64,000 bases of DNA. Source: Kiritimatiellia bacterium (GTDB lineage Bacteria > Verrucomicrobiota > Kiritimatiellia > CAIVKH01). The position numbers and the translations under genes are program-made. The stretch is taken from assembly GCA_025054615.1 (NCBI GenBank), contig JANWZO010000006.1:87711-151710 (forward strand). The letters are read 5' to 3'. The notes beneath the pieces are model-generated. The model worked only from the letters and a program-made list of their open reading frames with translations. It was not told the DNA's origin and searched no databases. Positions 1-8,315 of this stretch are shown one piece after another (position 1 is the first letter of the stretch; every line of letters starts with the position of its first letter).

Positions 1-30
1 AAAAAACATCTCGCCGGAGCCTCGCTATGA
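1..30 (+). CDS. 3' end of upstream gene, probably ccoO (partial)
   Basis: Frame 1 is open from the window edge and ends in TGA at 28-30, giving the last nine residues KKHLAGASL. The stop overlaps the ATG of the ccoQ-like gene at 27-29. In cbb3 operons the gene before ccoQ is normally ccoO, so this is inferred to be its tail; nine residues cannot confirm it. Confidence 0.45.
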   Translation, partial: KKHLAGASL

Positions 31-221
31 TCCGAAATGTGTTGGAGCACATCCCGGGAATTGGCGCGTTTCCGGCCATTTCACTCGTCATTTTTGTCCT
101 CATCTTCGCGGGATTGCTTTGCTGGGTGTTCTCAATGAGCCGACGACAGGTCGAGCACGCCAGCCGCTTGCCTCTCGAAGATGGCTCGCCGTCTGAAGGA
201 GATCGCCGCCATGAAACGTGA
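27..221 (+). CDS. ccoQ: CcoQ-like cbb3 oxidase small subunit
   Basis: A 64-residue protein with one predicted membrane segment (about residues 17-36) followed by a short polar tail containing RLPLEDG, the kind of motif seen in CcoQ/FixQ. CcoQ is a small non-catalytic subunit that stabilises the cytochrome cbb3 oxidase. Its ATG overlaps the stop of the preceding gene, and the next gene (ccoP) starts inside its 3' end, as expected in a ccoNOQP operon. The family is weakly conserved, so the call rests mainly on position. Confidence 0.7.
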   Translation: MIRNVLEHIPGIGAFPAISLVIFVLIFAGLLCWVFSMSRRQVEHASRLPLEDGSPSEGDRRHET

Positions 222-780
222 TTATGAAGAGAAGCCGATGGCCGGCCACGAGGTGGACGGCATCAACGAGCTCGATAATCAACTACCGCGCTGGTGGGTT
301 TGGCTGTTCAACCTGACGATCATATTTTCAGTCATCTACGTGCTCTACTTCGACGTCTTCAAAATCGGCGATTCACAGGCCGCGCAGTATGAAAAAGAGG
401 TGGCGCGCGCCCGGAAACAGCAGGCCGCGCCAGCCCCCGCGCTCGCCGCTGTCGCCGCCTCACTCGACGAGCCATCCGCCGACCCGCAAATCCTCGCCAA
501 GGGCAAGGGCATTTATGTCGCCAATTGCGCCGTCTGCCATGCGCCCGACGGCGGCGGCCTCATCGGCCCCAACCTCTGCGATGATTACTTCATCCACGGC
601 CCGACCTTCGCCGATTCGGTACACATCATCCGGGAAGGCGTCCCCGCCAAGGGCATGATTCCGTGGAAAAACACGTTGCGCCCGGCCGACATCCACGCCG
701 TGGCCAGCTACATTTTCAGCCTACGCGGCACCGCGCCCGCGAACCCGAAAGCGCCGGAAGGTGTGAAGGCGGAGGGATAA
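211..780 (+). CDS. ccoP: Cytochrome cbb3 oxidase subunit CcoP, single-haem form
   Basis: A 189-residue membrane-anchored cytochrome c that would pass electrons to the CcoNO core in the inner membrane. The N-terminus matches the FixP N-terminal domain (HEVDGINELDNQLPRWW at 13-29), followed by one membrane helix (about 30-48), an Ala/Pro linker and one cytochrome c domain with CAVCH at 106-110 and a probable axial Met in KGMIPW at 149. Classical CcoP has about 300 residues and two CxxCH sites; only one is present here. The ATG at 211 is preferred over an in-frame upstream start because GGAG lies just upstream and the FixP domain begins here. It overlaps ccoQ by 11 bp. Confidence 0.88.
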   Translation: MKRDYEEKPMAGHEVDGINELDNQLPRWWVWLFNLTIIFSVIYVLYFDVFKIGDSQAAQYEKEVARARKQQAAPAPALAAVAASLDEPSADPQILAKGKGIYVANCAVCHAPDGGGLIGPNLCDDYFIHGPTFADSVHIIREGVPAKGMIPWKNTLRPADIHAVASYIFSLRGTAPANPKAPEGVKAEG

Positions 781-804
781 GGCAGCCGTCCGCCGGAGCA
801 AATT

Positions 805-870
805 TTTACAGAATCTGTAAATTCCATACGATGGAAGCCACAAAAAAATTTTTTACAGACCATGGAAATT
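805..870. promoter_or_regulatory. Tandem palindromes upstream of ccoG
   Basis: The 139-bp ccoP-ccoG gap holds a perfect 8-bp inverted repeat (TTTACAGA, one base, TCTGTAAA; 805-821), directly followed by TTCCAT-ACG-ATGGAA (822-836), then a T-rich stretch and a half site with CATGGAA (859-866). The same arrangement recurs at 9134-9179 ahead of another gene. It could be an operator or an RNA element; the function is unknown. Confidence 0.5.
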
Positions 871-919
871 TTCGCTCCGACGCGGGAACCATCGTTCTTC
901 CACCCGCATCCAAAGTCCG

Positions 920-2347
920 ATGAGCAGCGCGATTCCGGCCGTCGACTACGGAGATTTCCGCAACCAAATCCCGACCGCGGACCGCTTGGGCCGCCGCATT
1001 TGGATCTACCCGCGCAAGCCCGCCGGGCGCTTTTACCGCTGGCGCACCTGGGTTTCGTGGCTGCTGCTCGGCATATTTGCGGCGGGCCCTTTCATCCGCA
1101 TCGATGGCGTCCCTCTGCTGTTGTTTGACATCCCGGAGCGAAAATTTGCGCTGTTTGGCCAGATTTTCTGGCCGCAGGACCTCTACATTTTCGCGCTACT
1201 GCTATTGACGATCTTTGTAATGATTGTGCTGTTCACCGCCGTCTTCGGACGGATCTGGTGTGGATGGGCCTGCCCGCAGACGATTTTCATGGAAATGGTC
1301 TTCCGCAAAATCGAACACGCCATCGAAGGGGACGGGCCGCGACAGCGCGCGTTTGACGCCTCGCCATGGACACCCCAAAAAATTGCGAAGAAAACGTTGA
1401 AGCACGGGATTTTCCTTCTCGTCTCGTGGGTCGCCGCCAATTGGCTGTCCACCTACTTCGTCGGTCTGGATGATTGGTGGGCCTTCATTTCGGGCACTCC
1501 CTTCCAGCAGCCCGGCGCGCTGATCGCCCTGATCCTGTTCACGCTGCTCTTTTACGGAATTTTCGCGCGTTTTCGTGAACAGGCCTGCACGTTCATCTGC
1601 CCTTACGGACGTTTGCAATCGGTATTGCTCGACAACGACTCGCTAATCGTCGCCTACGATCACCGCCGCGGAGAGGCGCGGGGACGCTTCAGCAAAGGAC
1701 AAACGCGCGAGCAGCGCCGCGAGGCCGGCATTGGCGACTGCATCGATTGCGGGCTTTGCGTGGATGTTTGCCCCACCGGCATCGACATCCGCAACGGATT
1801 GCAGATGGAGTGCGTGCACTGCACCGCGTGTATCGATGCGTGCGACAGCGTAATGGATCGGCTCCGCTTCCCTCGCGGGCTGATCCGTTACGCCTCGCAG
1901 CGAAATATTGCCGAGGGCCGCCCGTTCCGTCCGAATGCGCGAATGGCGCTCTACACGATTCTCTTGCTCGCGCTGACGGGTGTGCTCGCGGGAATTCTAA
2001 TCACGCGCGACAATGTCGAGACCCAAATCCTGCGCGCGCCCGGCTCGATGTTTCAGGAAATGCCCGGCGGCGAGATCGGGAACCTATTTTTGGTCAAGGT
2101 CGTCAACAAGACGCCGCGCGAAATACCAGTCGATTTGCGCATCGAGTCGCCGCCCGACGCGAGATTGACGTTGGCCGGTGGTGCGCTCGTTGCGCCGCGC
2201 GAGGGTCTCGCGCAGTCCGCCGCGGTCATCTCCGCGCCGCGCGGGCGGTTCATCGACGGGAATCTACCGATCGAAATCGGCGTGTATGAAAACGGCGAGC
2301 GCGTCCGCGTGCGAAAAACCAACCTCGTTGGCCCTGCGACGCCATGA
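920..2347 (+). CDS. ccoG: CcoG (FixG/RdxA) polyferredoxin, cbb3 oxidase assembly
   Basis: A 475-residue membrane protein of the CcoG family, linked to copper reduction and insertion during cbb3 oxidase assembly. Visible are several membrane helices (about 42-60, 88-110, 163-183, 199-215, 340-360), the family signature CGWACPQTIFMEMVF (114-128), CTFICPYGRLQ (223-233), and two 4Fe-4S motifs: C274/277/280/284 (CIDCGLCVDVCP) and C298/301/304/308 (CVHCTACIDACD). The C-terminal 100 residues form the usual periplasmic Ig-like domain. Its stop overlaps the next start (ATGA), so it is translationally coupled to ccoH. Confidence 0.96.
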   Translation: MSSAIPAVDYGDFRNQIPTADRLGRRIWIYPRKPAGRFYRWRTWVSWLLLGIFAAGPFIRIDGVPLLLFDIPERKFALFGQIFWPQDLYIFALLLLTIFVMIVLFTAVFGRIWCGWACPQTIFMEMVFRKIEHAIEGDGPRQRAFDASPWTPQKIAKKTLKHGIFLLVSWVAANWLSTYFVGLDDWWAFISGTPFQQPGALIALILFTLLFYGIFARFREQACTFICPYGRLQSVLLDNDSLIVAYDHRRGEARGRFSKGQTREQRREAGIGDCIDCGLCVDVCPTGIDIRNGLQMECVHCTACIDACDSVMDRLRFPRGLIRYASQRNIAEGRPFRPNARMALYTILLLALTGVLAGILITRDNVETQILRAPGSMFQEMPGGEIGNLFLVKVVNKTPREIPVDLRIESPPDARLTLAGGALVAPREGLAQSAAVISAPRGRFIDGNLPIEIGVYENGERVRVRKTNLVGPATP

Positions 2348-2781
2348 ACGCGCCGCGCAATCCATGGCCGTGGGGCATCGGACTGTTCCTCGCCGCGTTT
2401 TTTGTGTCCATGATTATCTTCGTCGTCTGGTCCCTGGGCCACCGGCAGGATTTAGTGGCGGAAAACTACTACGAGCGCGACCTGACCCATCAGGAGACCA
2501 TCGACAGCCTAGCCCGAGCTCAGGAACTCGGTTACCCCACACTGGTCCGCTTGCAAGACGGCAGCTTCGAGGTTCGGATCCAACCAGGCGCAAGCAACCC
2601 GGTGTTGACGCTCTATCGTCCCTCTGATGCGAGGCTTGACATCACCAACCGGCTCGAGGTTGACGAACTGGGTCAAGGCCGCTGGGATCCACCACGTCTG
2701 GAGCCGGGCCGCTGGCGAGCGATTCTCGAATGGGAGGCGGAAGGCCTTCGATACCGGAGTGAGATGGATTTCGCGCAATGA
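2344..2781 (+). CDS. ccoH: FixH/CcoH family protein
   Basis: A 145-residue protein with one N-terminal membrane helix (about 10-30), the family-type sequence VAENYYERDLTHQETID soon after it, and a beta-rich extracytoplasmic domain. FixH/CcoH assists assembly or stability of cbb3 oxidase and usually sits directly after ccoG, as here. The start overlaps the ccoG stop by 4 bp and its stop overlaps the next start by 4 bp, so the three genes are tightly coupled. Confidence 0.85.
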   Translation: MNAPRNPWPWGIGLFLAAFFVSMIIFVVWSLGHRQDLVAENYYERDLTHQETIDSLARAQELGYPTLVRLQDGSFEVRIQPGASNPVLTLYRPSDARLDITNRLEVDELGQGRWDPPRLEPGRWRAILEWEAEGLRYRSEMDFAQ

Positions 2782-3503
2782 ACGCATACTGGATGAGCGC
2801 GCTTGTTCTGGGAGTGGCCGGCAGCCTTCACTGCGCGGGTATGTGCGGTCCGCTCGCGCTGGCGCTTCCACGGGCGGACGGGTTGAGCCGGCGTAAACTT
2901 GTCTTCGGGCGGCTGCTGTACAATGTCGGACGAGCCATGACCTATGCGGCCCTAGGGGCCGTTTTCGGTGGAATCGGCCATTCATTGAACCTGGCAGGAC
3001 TGCAGCGGGCTGTTTCCATCCTGTGCGGGGTGCTTCTCCTGCTCTATGCATCAGGCGCCCTCCTGCCTGCTGTCCCACGTGGGCTTTCCGTCTGGATCAC
3101 CCGAGCGATGACCCCTCTGCAACAGATCATGGTGAGTCGCCTGCGGAGCGGATCTTTGGGCAATTTGTTTGTCATCGGCATGATCAATGGCCTTCTTCCC
3201 TGCGGGCTTGTATACATCGCTCTGGCGGGGGCGGTCGCAACCGGTACCTCCTGGCATGGCGCCCTCTTCATGTTTTTGTTTGGACTTGGGACGGCTCCCC
3301 TGATCTTTGCTCTCGGCCTGGCCGGACCCTCGCTGCATGCCCGGCTCAGAGGGCGCTTTCGCGCTGTGCTCCCTGCGACCATAGCCCTTCTCGGCGTTTG
3401 GTTCGTGCTCCGGGGATCCAATTTGGGAATTCCGCTGCTCAGCCCTGGGCAAGCTCCGAACCATAGCTCACCCTCATGTTGCAGCGGCCATCTGGTAAGG
3501 TAG
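2778..3503 (+). CDS. SafE/TauE-like (DsbD_2 type) membrane protein of the cbb3 cluster
   Basis: A 241-residue polytopic membrane protein with about six helices. The N-terminal GSLHCAGMCGPLALAL motif and the internal MINGLLPCGLVY motif are typical of the sulfite-exporter-like/DsbD_2 proteins that accompany cco gene clusters. The C-terminal tail ends in SPSCCSGHLVR, whose paired cysteines and histidine could bind copper. A role in copper or thiol supply to cbb3 maturation fits the operon context but is inference. The gene is last in the operon and faces a convergent gene at 3691. Confidence 0.8.
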   Translation: MNAYWMSALVLGVAGSLHCAGMCGPLALALPRADGLSRRKLVFGRLLYNVGRAMTYAALGAVFGGIGHSLNLAGLQRAVSILCGVLLLLYASGALLPAVPRGLSVWITRAMTPLQQIMVSRLRSGSLGNLFVIGMINGLLPCGLVYIALAGAVATGTSWHGALFMFLFGLGTAPLIFALGLAGPSLHARLRGRFRAVLPATIALLGVWFVLRGSNLGIPLLSPGQAPNHSSPSCCSGHLVR

Positions 3504-3690
3504 GTCTGACGAACCCGAGTAGAGATCCCGCTCCGAAGAACGCCAGATGCGGCGTGCCCAATCGCGGAGAGGCGACAGATCACGGGGAATAAAACGTTCT
3601 CCTCTTAGACGGTCAGACCGCTAAGGTCTGAGTTCAGAGCGCCTTCCGGGTCCTCGATGCGATAAGCGGCGACGAGCTCCGGCCACTCGA

Positions 3691-5805
3691 TTAGAAATAA
3701 ATCAGACCGGAAACGGAGAATCTCGCTTTACCACGTTCGTTTACAGAATCATCCGGCAACGTCTCCACAGGGAACCCAACGTCAACGCGGATCGGCGTCG
3801 TCTTGGGTCCGAGGAGAAAACCAAATCCCCATCCTGAAACCGGTCCCTCTCCACCAAGCTCCCAAGAATTTATGGAGACGTCACCCCATTCATAGAACAA
3901 GGCCAGGGCGAGCCACTCCCGCAGCCTCCAACGCCCTTCCATTGCCGACCACATCATGCTGCCCGCACCGAGATTGACATCGTTTTCATAAATAGCGCCC
4001 ACACTTCGATACGCAAAGGCCCTCAGCGTGTCGGTCCCTCCAAGATACAGTCGAATGGGCAGCGGCAGCTTCTCGGTCTCCACACCCCCATCGGACGTGG
4101 CCCACCCCAGACGGGACTCCAGATCGATCCCTTTCGGCAACGGAATCACTAGAGTCAAGCGTGTATCGAAATAGATCCACGAAAGATCGGAGGCCACGGC
4201 GTCCGAAGCGATCTTCAGGGTGGTTAACGAGTCGTAGTAGAATGGCGAGGCATAGCGATCCAATAGAAGATCCGAATAAAGGTTTGCCTCCATTCGGATC
4301 GGCAACAACGTTGCATCCATCGGAATGTTCTGAAGAAGTTCAGCCGCATTGGTGGACGTCGCGTAGGATTCATACATCAAAATTTCAGGCCCCGCCGACA
4401 GACGGCCGCGATCAACAAGGGGATAGGCCATCGCCGAGGACGCATTCAAGGTATCGATACCGAAACTATCGGTATATTTGTCGTTTTTTTCATAAAAGAC
4501 ACCCCCCTCGGCATCCCAGGTATTCATCAAAACTTGAGGGTAGGTCAGAGTAGATTCCGCGCGGAACCACCCCGATCCCACGGCGCCGCCCACGTTGGCA
4601 TAAATCCGTTGCCCCCTCCATGGCGGTCCAAACGCAAAATTGCGTTCCCTCAACTCCGCGAACAGCGACGCGCCCATATCCGTGTTGTACTGAATGCCCA
4701 CAGACGCGCTGCCCGACGGTTTCTCCTCTACCTGCACAAACACATCGAACAGCGACGGGGACTCCGTTTTGCGCCACTCCACCAACATGGACTCAAAAAT
4801 TCCGCTCTCTTCCAGGTTGCGTGTCCCCCGGACAATGCCCCTGCGACTGAATCGATCCCCCTCATTGATCGGAAACGCCCGGCGAACCGCCGAGCGATAA
4901 ACCCGCCGCGTACCAGAGATCTCGAAGCCTCGAAGTCGAGCGGGCGACGCCATGTCGATTTCCAAATCCACATTTCCGGTCCGCGTCCGAGAATCAAATG
5001 TGATCGATCGGCGGACTTCCGCAAAGGGATATCCCTGATCGTAACAGTACAACTGTGCGGTCGCGTGCAGACGCTCGATCAAACTGCGGCTTAGAACCTC
5101 ACCCGATCTCCATTTCGCACGTTCTAGAATTTCCCTTCGATCGCGCAACGGCACCCCGCTGATCGAGGCATGCCCCGCCGCGTAAACGGGTCCCTCTTCG
5201 ATCTGCCAGACAATACGGTAGCCCCGTTTGCCGGGGAGATAGTCGACGCGCGGCTCTCTCACGACCGCATCCCAGTGACCTCTCTCCTGATAAAGCGCAA
5301 CCAGCCGTTTCTGGTCCTCACCCAATTCGCCGCGCCGCAAAATGCTCGAACGGCTGAAATCGAATACCCCTCCATAATCCCTCAACTTCACCGCCCGCCG
5401 GAGCGTGGAACCGTCAACCGCCCGCGCACCCAAGAAAACCATTTCCAGAATTCGTCCGCGTTGACCAGGTTCCGTGTCGAAAACAATATCAATCCAGCCT
5501 GGCTCCGGACTCGACAGGGCCTTCCATCGGACTCTCGCGTCCGGATAAAAGTTTTCTTCCAGTTTGATCCGAAGCCGGTCGGCAACGGCCTGAACTTCGG
5601 AGGGCTCGAACGCCTTGCCCTGCAAGGGCTCTACCAGTTGCCTCGCTGATTTTTTCCGAAGCGGCCACACCCCGCTGACCGAGACGTCCCTGATGCGATA
5701 TGCCGGCGGCACTCCGGATGCGGCTTCATCGCCACGCGATGACGCGCAAAACCCCATCAGAATCACCGCGGCGAATAATGCAGCCATCACCTTCCCACAC
5801 ATCAT
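3691..5805 (-). CDS. Omp85-family outer membrane protein (BamA-like, about four POTRA domains)
   Basis: A protein of about 704 residues. The chosen start (ATG at 5805, GAGAGG upstream) begins a signal peptide, MMCGKVMAALFAAVILMGFCASS; a longer frame would read through a terminator-like hairpin. After the signal come about four POTRA repeats (openings RIRDVSVSG, RILEMVFLGA, GHASISGVPL, RLRGFEISGT) and then a C-terminal beta-barrel ending in an aromatic residue (SGLIYF). Omp85 proteins insert or secrete proteins across the outer membrane. BamA has five POTRAs and TamA three. The barrel motif usually written (V/I)RG(F/Y) appears here as LRAF. Its neighbour is a YadA-like adhesin remnant, so it may serve surface protein assembly rather than be the housekeeping BamA. 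Confidence 0.85.
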   Translation of the reverse strand: MMCGKVMAALFAAVILMGFCASSRGDEAASGVPPAYRIRDVSVSGVWPLRKKSARQLVEPLQGKAFEPSEVQAVADRLRIKLEENFYPDARVRWKALSSPEPGWIDIVFDTEPGQRGRILEMVFLGARAVDGSTLRRAVKLRDYGGVFDFSRSSILRRGELGEDQKRLVALYQERGHWDAVVREPRVDYLPGKRGYRIVWQIEEGPVYAAGHASISGVPLRDRREILERAKWRSGEVLSRSLIERLHATAQLYCYDQGYPFAEVRRSITFDSRTRTGNVDLEIDMASPARLRGFEISGTRRVYRSAVRRAFPINEGDRFSRRGIVRGTRNLEESGIFESMLVEWRKTESPSLFDVFVQVEEKPSGSASVGIQYNTDMGASLFAELRERNFAFGPPWRGQRIYANVGGAVGSGWFRAESTLTYPQVLMNTWDAEGGVFYEKNDKYTDSFGIDTLNASSAMAYPLVDRGRLSAGPEILMYESYATSTNAAELLQNIPMDATLLPIRMEANLYSDLLLDRYASPFYYDSLTTLKIASDAVASDLSWIYFDTRLTLVIPLPKGIDLESRLGWATSDGGVETEKLPLPIRLYLGGTDTLRAFAYRSVGAIYENDVNLGAGSMMWSAMEGRWRLREWLALALFYEWGDVSINSWELGGEGPVSGWGFGFLLGPKTTPIRVDVGFPVETLPDDSVNERGKARFSVSGLIYF

Positions 5806-5876
5806 CAACCCTCTCGCTCGGAACTTCGAAGTGGAGGGACTTCCCTCTCCGCGCCCAACTCCACTCAAAATGCGAA

Positions 5877-5907
5877 GAGCGCCAGCGGAGCGAATCCGCT
5901 GGCGCTC
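5877..5907 (-). terminator. Strong hairpin between adhesin remnant and Omp85 gene
   Basis: A perfect 13-bp inverted repeat (GAGCGCCAGCGGA / TCCGCTGGCGCTC) with a 5-base loop, 18 bp past the stop of the YadA-like frame. On the minus strand it is followed by TTCGCATTTTG, a weak T-run. It is probably a terminator or a transcript-stabilising stem. Confidence 0.6.
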
Positions 5908-5924
5908 CCGCATCCGCAATCTCT

Positions 5925-6623
5925 CTAGAATTTCACTTCGGCCGCTAGTCGCGCCAAAACGCTGTTCTCCGAATTTACGGCAATCCCCGCACTGACGTAC
6001 AAACCATCCTCCGCGAAGGTCTTCGCATCCAGCGCGTGCGCCACATTTACACCGACTGCGCTTTCGCCCTCATACAACGCGACGCCAGCCGTCACCGTCG
6101 TGTCTCCCGTCTTCAACGACTGAATCGGACTCACAATCGCAGCCGCGGAAGCCACTCCGGCATAGGCGCGCGCCTGCGTCTTTTCCAGCCTTCGGCCCAG
6201 CTCGGCAATGTCGGCCGTGTTCTTTTCCACCTTCTTCTCCAGGTCGCTGACTCGCCGATTCACGCGGTCGATCCGCGCATTCAGGCGCGACTCCGTCCGT
6301 CTCAACTGCCGCACATTCACGGCATCGGTACCATTCCGTCCGTCGTCCACATTCGTCACTCGCCGCTCCATTCCAGGGGCACCCACGCTGACCGTGTTCG
6401 GCTCGGTCGCCACGCTATTGGCGCCGAGCGCCACGCTGTTGTCTGCAAGCGCCGCGCTGTCTTCGCCCACAGCCACGCTGTTATTGCCGAACGCCAGCGC
6501 GTTATCTCCCAACGCCGTCGTCCGCTGTCCAACCGCCAGCGCGTTATTCCCGACGGCAACTGAGGACGCGGCCACAGCGCCGGCGCCGATCGCACTAAGC
6601 GAGCTAAACCCATTCGACAGCAA
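5925..6623 (-). pseudogene. YadA-like trimeric autotransporter, 5' end decayed
   Basis: The 232-codon frame encodes YadA-type head repeats (AVGNNALAVG, ALGDNALAFG, AVGEDSAALA), the neck VSVGAPGMERRVTNV, a coiled-coil stalk (LNARIDRVNRRVSDLEKKVE) and a C-terminal membrane anchor ending in KF. Such proteins form trimeric adhesins. The frame has no signal peptide and only a TTG to start from. Upstream, in a different frame (about 6624-6756), more head-like sequence appears (LLAVGNDNLARGEG, STAVGFGNEALG), cut off by an in-frame stop, and further back KPNVAIG followed by a stop. This points to one or more frameshifts, so the gene is probably inactive unless the sequence has errors. Confidence 0.7.
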
Positions 6624-7235
6624 TTCTGCAGAGTCCTAAAGCTTCATTGCCGAACCCAACCGCTGTACTGAAATCGCCAACATCTGAGTTACTACCGCCA
6701 AACGATGAGATCCCCTCGCCGCGCGCGAGATTATCATTTCCCACCGCCAACAATTTTCTAACCGATGGCAACATTAGGCTTACCTAAAGAGTATTTCCAA
6801 CCCCGCCCGGGTCGTGTTGTCCCATCGCCTAGAAACCGGAAAACAGCTGAGAAATCGCTGCAGATGCGATCTTATTCGACAGCGTTTTTTTGTATGGCCA
6901 GCTTTGACTCTTACTCGGTATTTGATCGCTCCACAATTCGACTGGAATGAATGGGACGCCTACACGGATTCGATCATCGATTGTAGAGACCATCCTCCAT
7001 GATCTTGCGAGCCCCTCAAAACCTCTACAAAAGATTAGATCTTTAGAGACGTCGTCGCTCGAACGTTCAAAAGAAATTCGGCGAGTGGTTCGCAGGTTTG
7101 CATTCAACAAGTGGACGCCACGCTAGTATTCTGCTCTTCGATTTTTCGCGCTTGAACCTTCTGGCTGACTCCAAGGCGCAGCGCATTGAAAATTAATGGC
7201 TAACTGACATTAGACACAGAGCCGTACGGGGCTCG
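6624..7235. other. Intergenic stretch with adhesin remnants
   Basis: About 610 bp without a convincing gene. The left 150 bp carry out-of-frame YadA head repeats on the minus strand. A 93-codon minus-strand frame at 6829-7110 has only a non-ATG start and no family I recognise; it may be further decayed passenger sequence. A small stem (GAGCC/GGCTC, 7219-7234) follows the stop of the CsgG-like gene and could be a weak terminator. Confidence 0.5.
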
Positions 7236-8207
7236 TTACTTCGCGCGCACGATGGTGCCGGGCGCAGGGTTTTTCTCGCCGTCGCCGATCACCTCGGCGT
7301 AACTTACCTTTTCGGACACGCGCACGATTTTTAATCTGCCGATTTCCCCACCTTCCTCGACGCCGAGGATTTCACCGGTTGCCGGATCGATCAGCTCTTC
7401 GCCTTGCTCCACCATCACAAGCTCCTGCCCTACTTCGACGCCGAATTCGCTGCCGCGGTTGATAATGATCTGGCCGTTTTTCGCCACCTGCACCACGTTG
7501 CCTTCAAAGGGCATCTCCTTCATCTTCCCCGCCAAAAACGCGACGGCCTGATTGATAACATCCTGGGCCGCCTCCCCCATGGGTGTTTTTGCAAATCCAC
7601 CCAGTTCACCGCCAAATCTTCCAGCGTAGCCCACTCGCAACCCCATGCTGCCAGCCTTGCCGGTCACCCTCTCTTTGGCCACAATCTCACCGGTCGTGGT
7701 ATCGGTCAGCGTGATGATGACCGTGAGCGTGGCTGAACTTTTCGCACCCCCGACCCGAAAACCGCCGATGTTGATGCCCGCATCGCCGCCGGACGTGTTT
7801 TCCCTCGCTTCGACGATCGCACCCGAAGCAATATATTTGGCCGGTCGAATTTTCCCGGTTTGCGCCACTTTCTGAGCCTTGGCCATCCGCCCGCTCGCGG
7901 CGAGGTCTTGCTCCTCAATGATGTCTTTTAGTTGTTCGCGCTGAACGACCACGAAACGTCCGGAATCGAACAGCGCCGATTCCAGCATGACCGTAAGGTT
8001 ATCGCCAAGATTCCATTGCCCATGCCAGCCGGACTCGTTTCGAAAACCTTTTACTCCGATGGCATGTTTGAGGCCCTTGTACTCCCCCAGATTCATCTGC
8101 GCGTTGCCCGACTCGGTCTTGGTCCCAGTCCCCCAGATGGCGCAGGCGGTATTACCTGAAATCAGAGAAAAAATGGCGCCTAAGAGAAAATAATTGACGG
8201 CTTTCAT
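7236..8207 (-). CDS. CsgG-family curli-assembly-like protein
   Basis: A 323-residue exported protein. A signal peptide (MKAVNYFLLGAIFSLISGNTACA) precedes a CsgG-type domain (about 40-230) containing the family-like stretches MLESALFDSGRFVVVQRE and RPAKYIASGAIVEARE, then a smaller C-terminal domain (about 235-323) resembling the FlgT-C/SH3-like domains found after CsgG domains in other phyla. CsgG itself forms an outer membrane channel for curli subunits; many distant relatives have unknown cargo, and no csgA, csgE or csgF is visible here. No lipobox is obvious, although CA/W follows the signal. A near-perfect AGGAGGT ribosome binding site precedes the ATG. Confidence 0.8.
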   Translation of the reverse strand: MKAVNYFLLGAIFSLISGNTACAIWGTGTKTESGNAQMNLGEYKGLKHAIGVKGFRNESGWHGQWNLGDNLTVMLESALFDSGRFVVVQREQLKDIIEEQDLAASGRMAKAQKVAQTGKIRPAKYIASGAIVEARENTSGGDAGINIGGFRVGGAKSSATLTVIITLTDTTTGEIVAKERVTGKAGSMGLRVGYAGRFGGELGGFAKTPMGEAAQDVINQAVAFLAGKMKEMPFEGNVVQVAKNGQIIINRGSEFGVEVGQELVMVEQGEELIDPATGEILGVEEGGEIGRLKIVRVSEKVSYAEVIGDGEKNPAPGTIVRAK

Positions 8208-8315
8208 AACACCTCCTGAAATTCAAATACCAAGTTCGCAATCATCGATCAAGCCTCCATCGGCATCTTTTCGTATCGAGTTGAAGCCAGGGCGCGTTTG
8301 CGCGATGGTGAAGTC

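Noticed and set aside
3613..3631. Hairpin TCAGACC/GGTCTGA between convergent genes as terminator
   Set aside because: Seven-base stem with no T-run on either side; too weak to call.
6829..7110. 93-codon minus-strand frame as a gene
   Set aside because: Non-ATG start, no recognisable features, and it lies in the decayed adhesin region.
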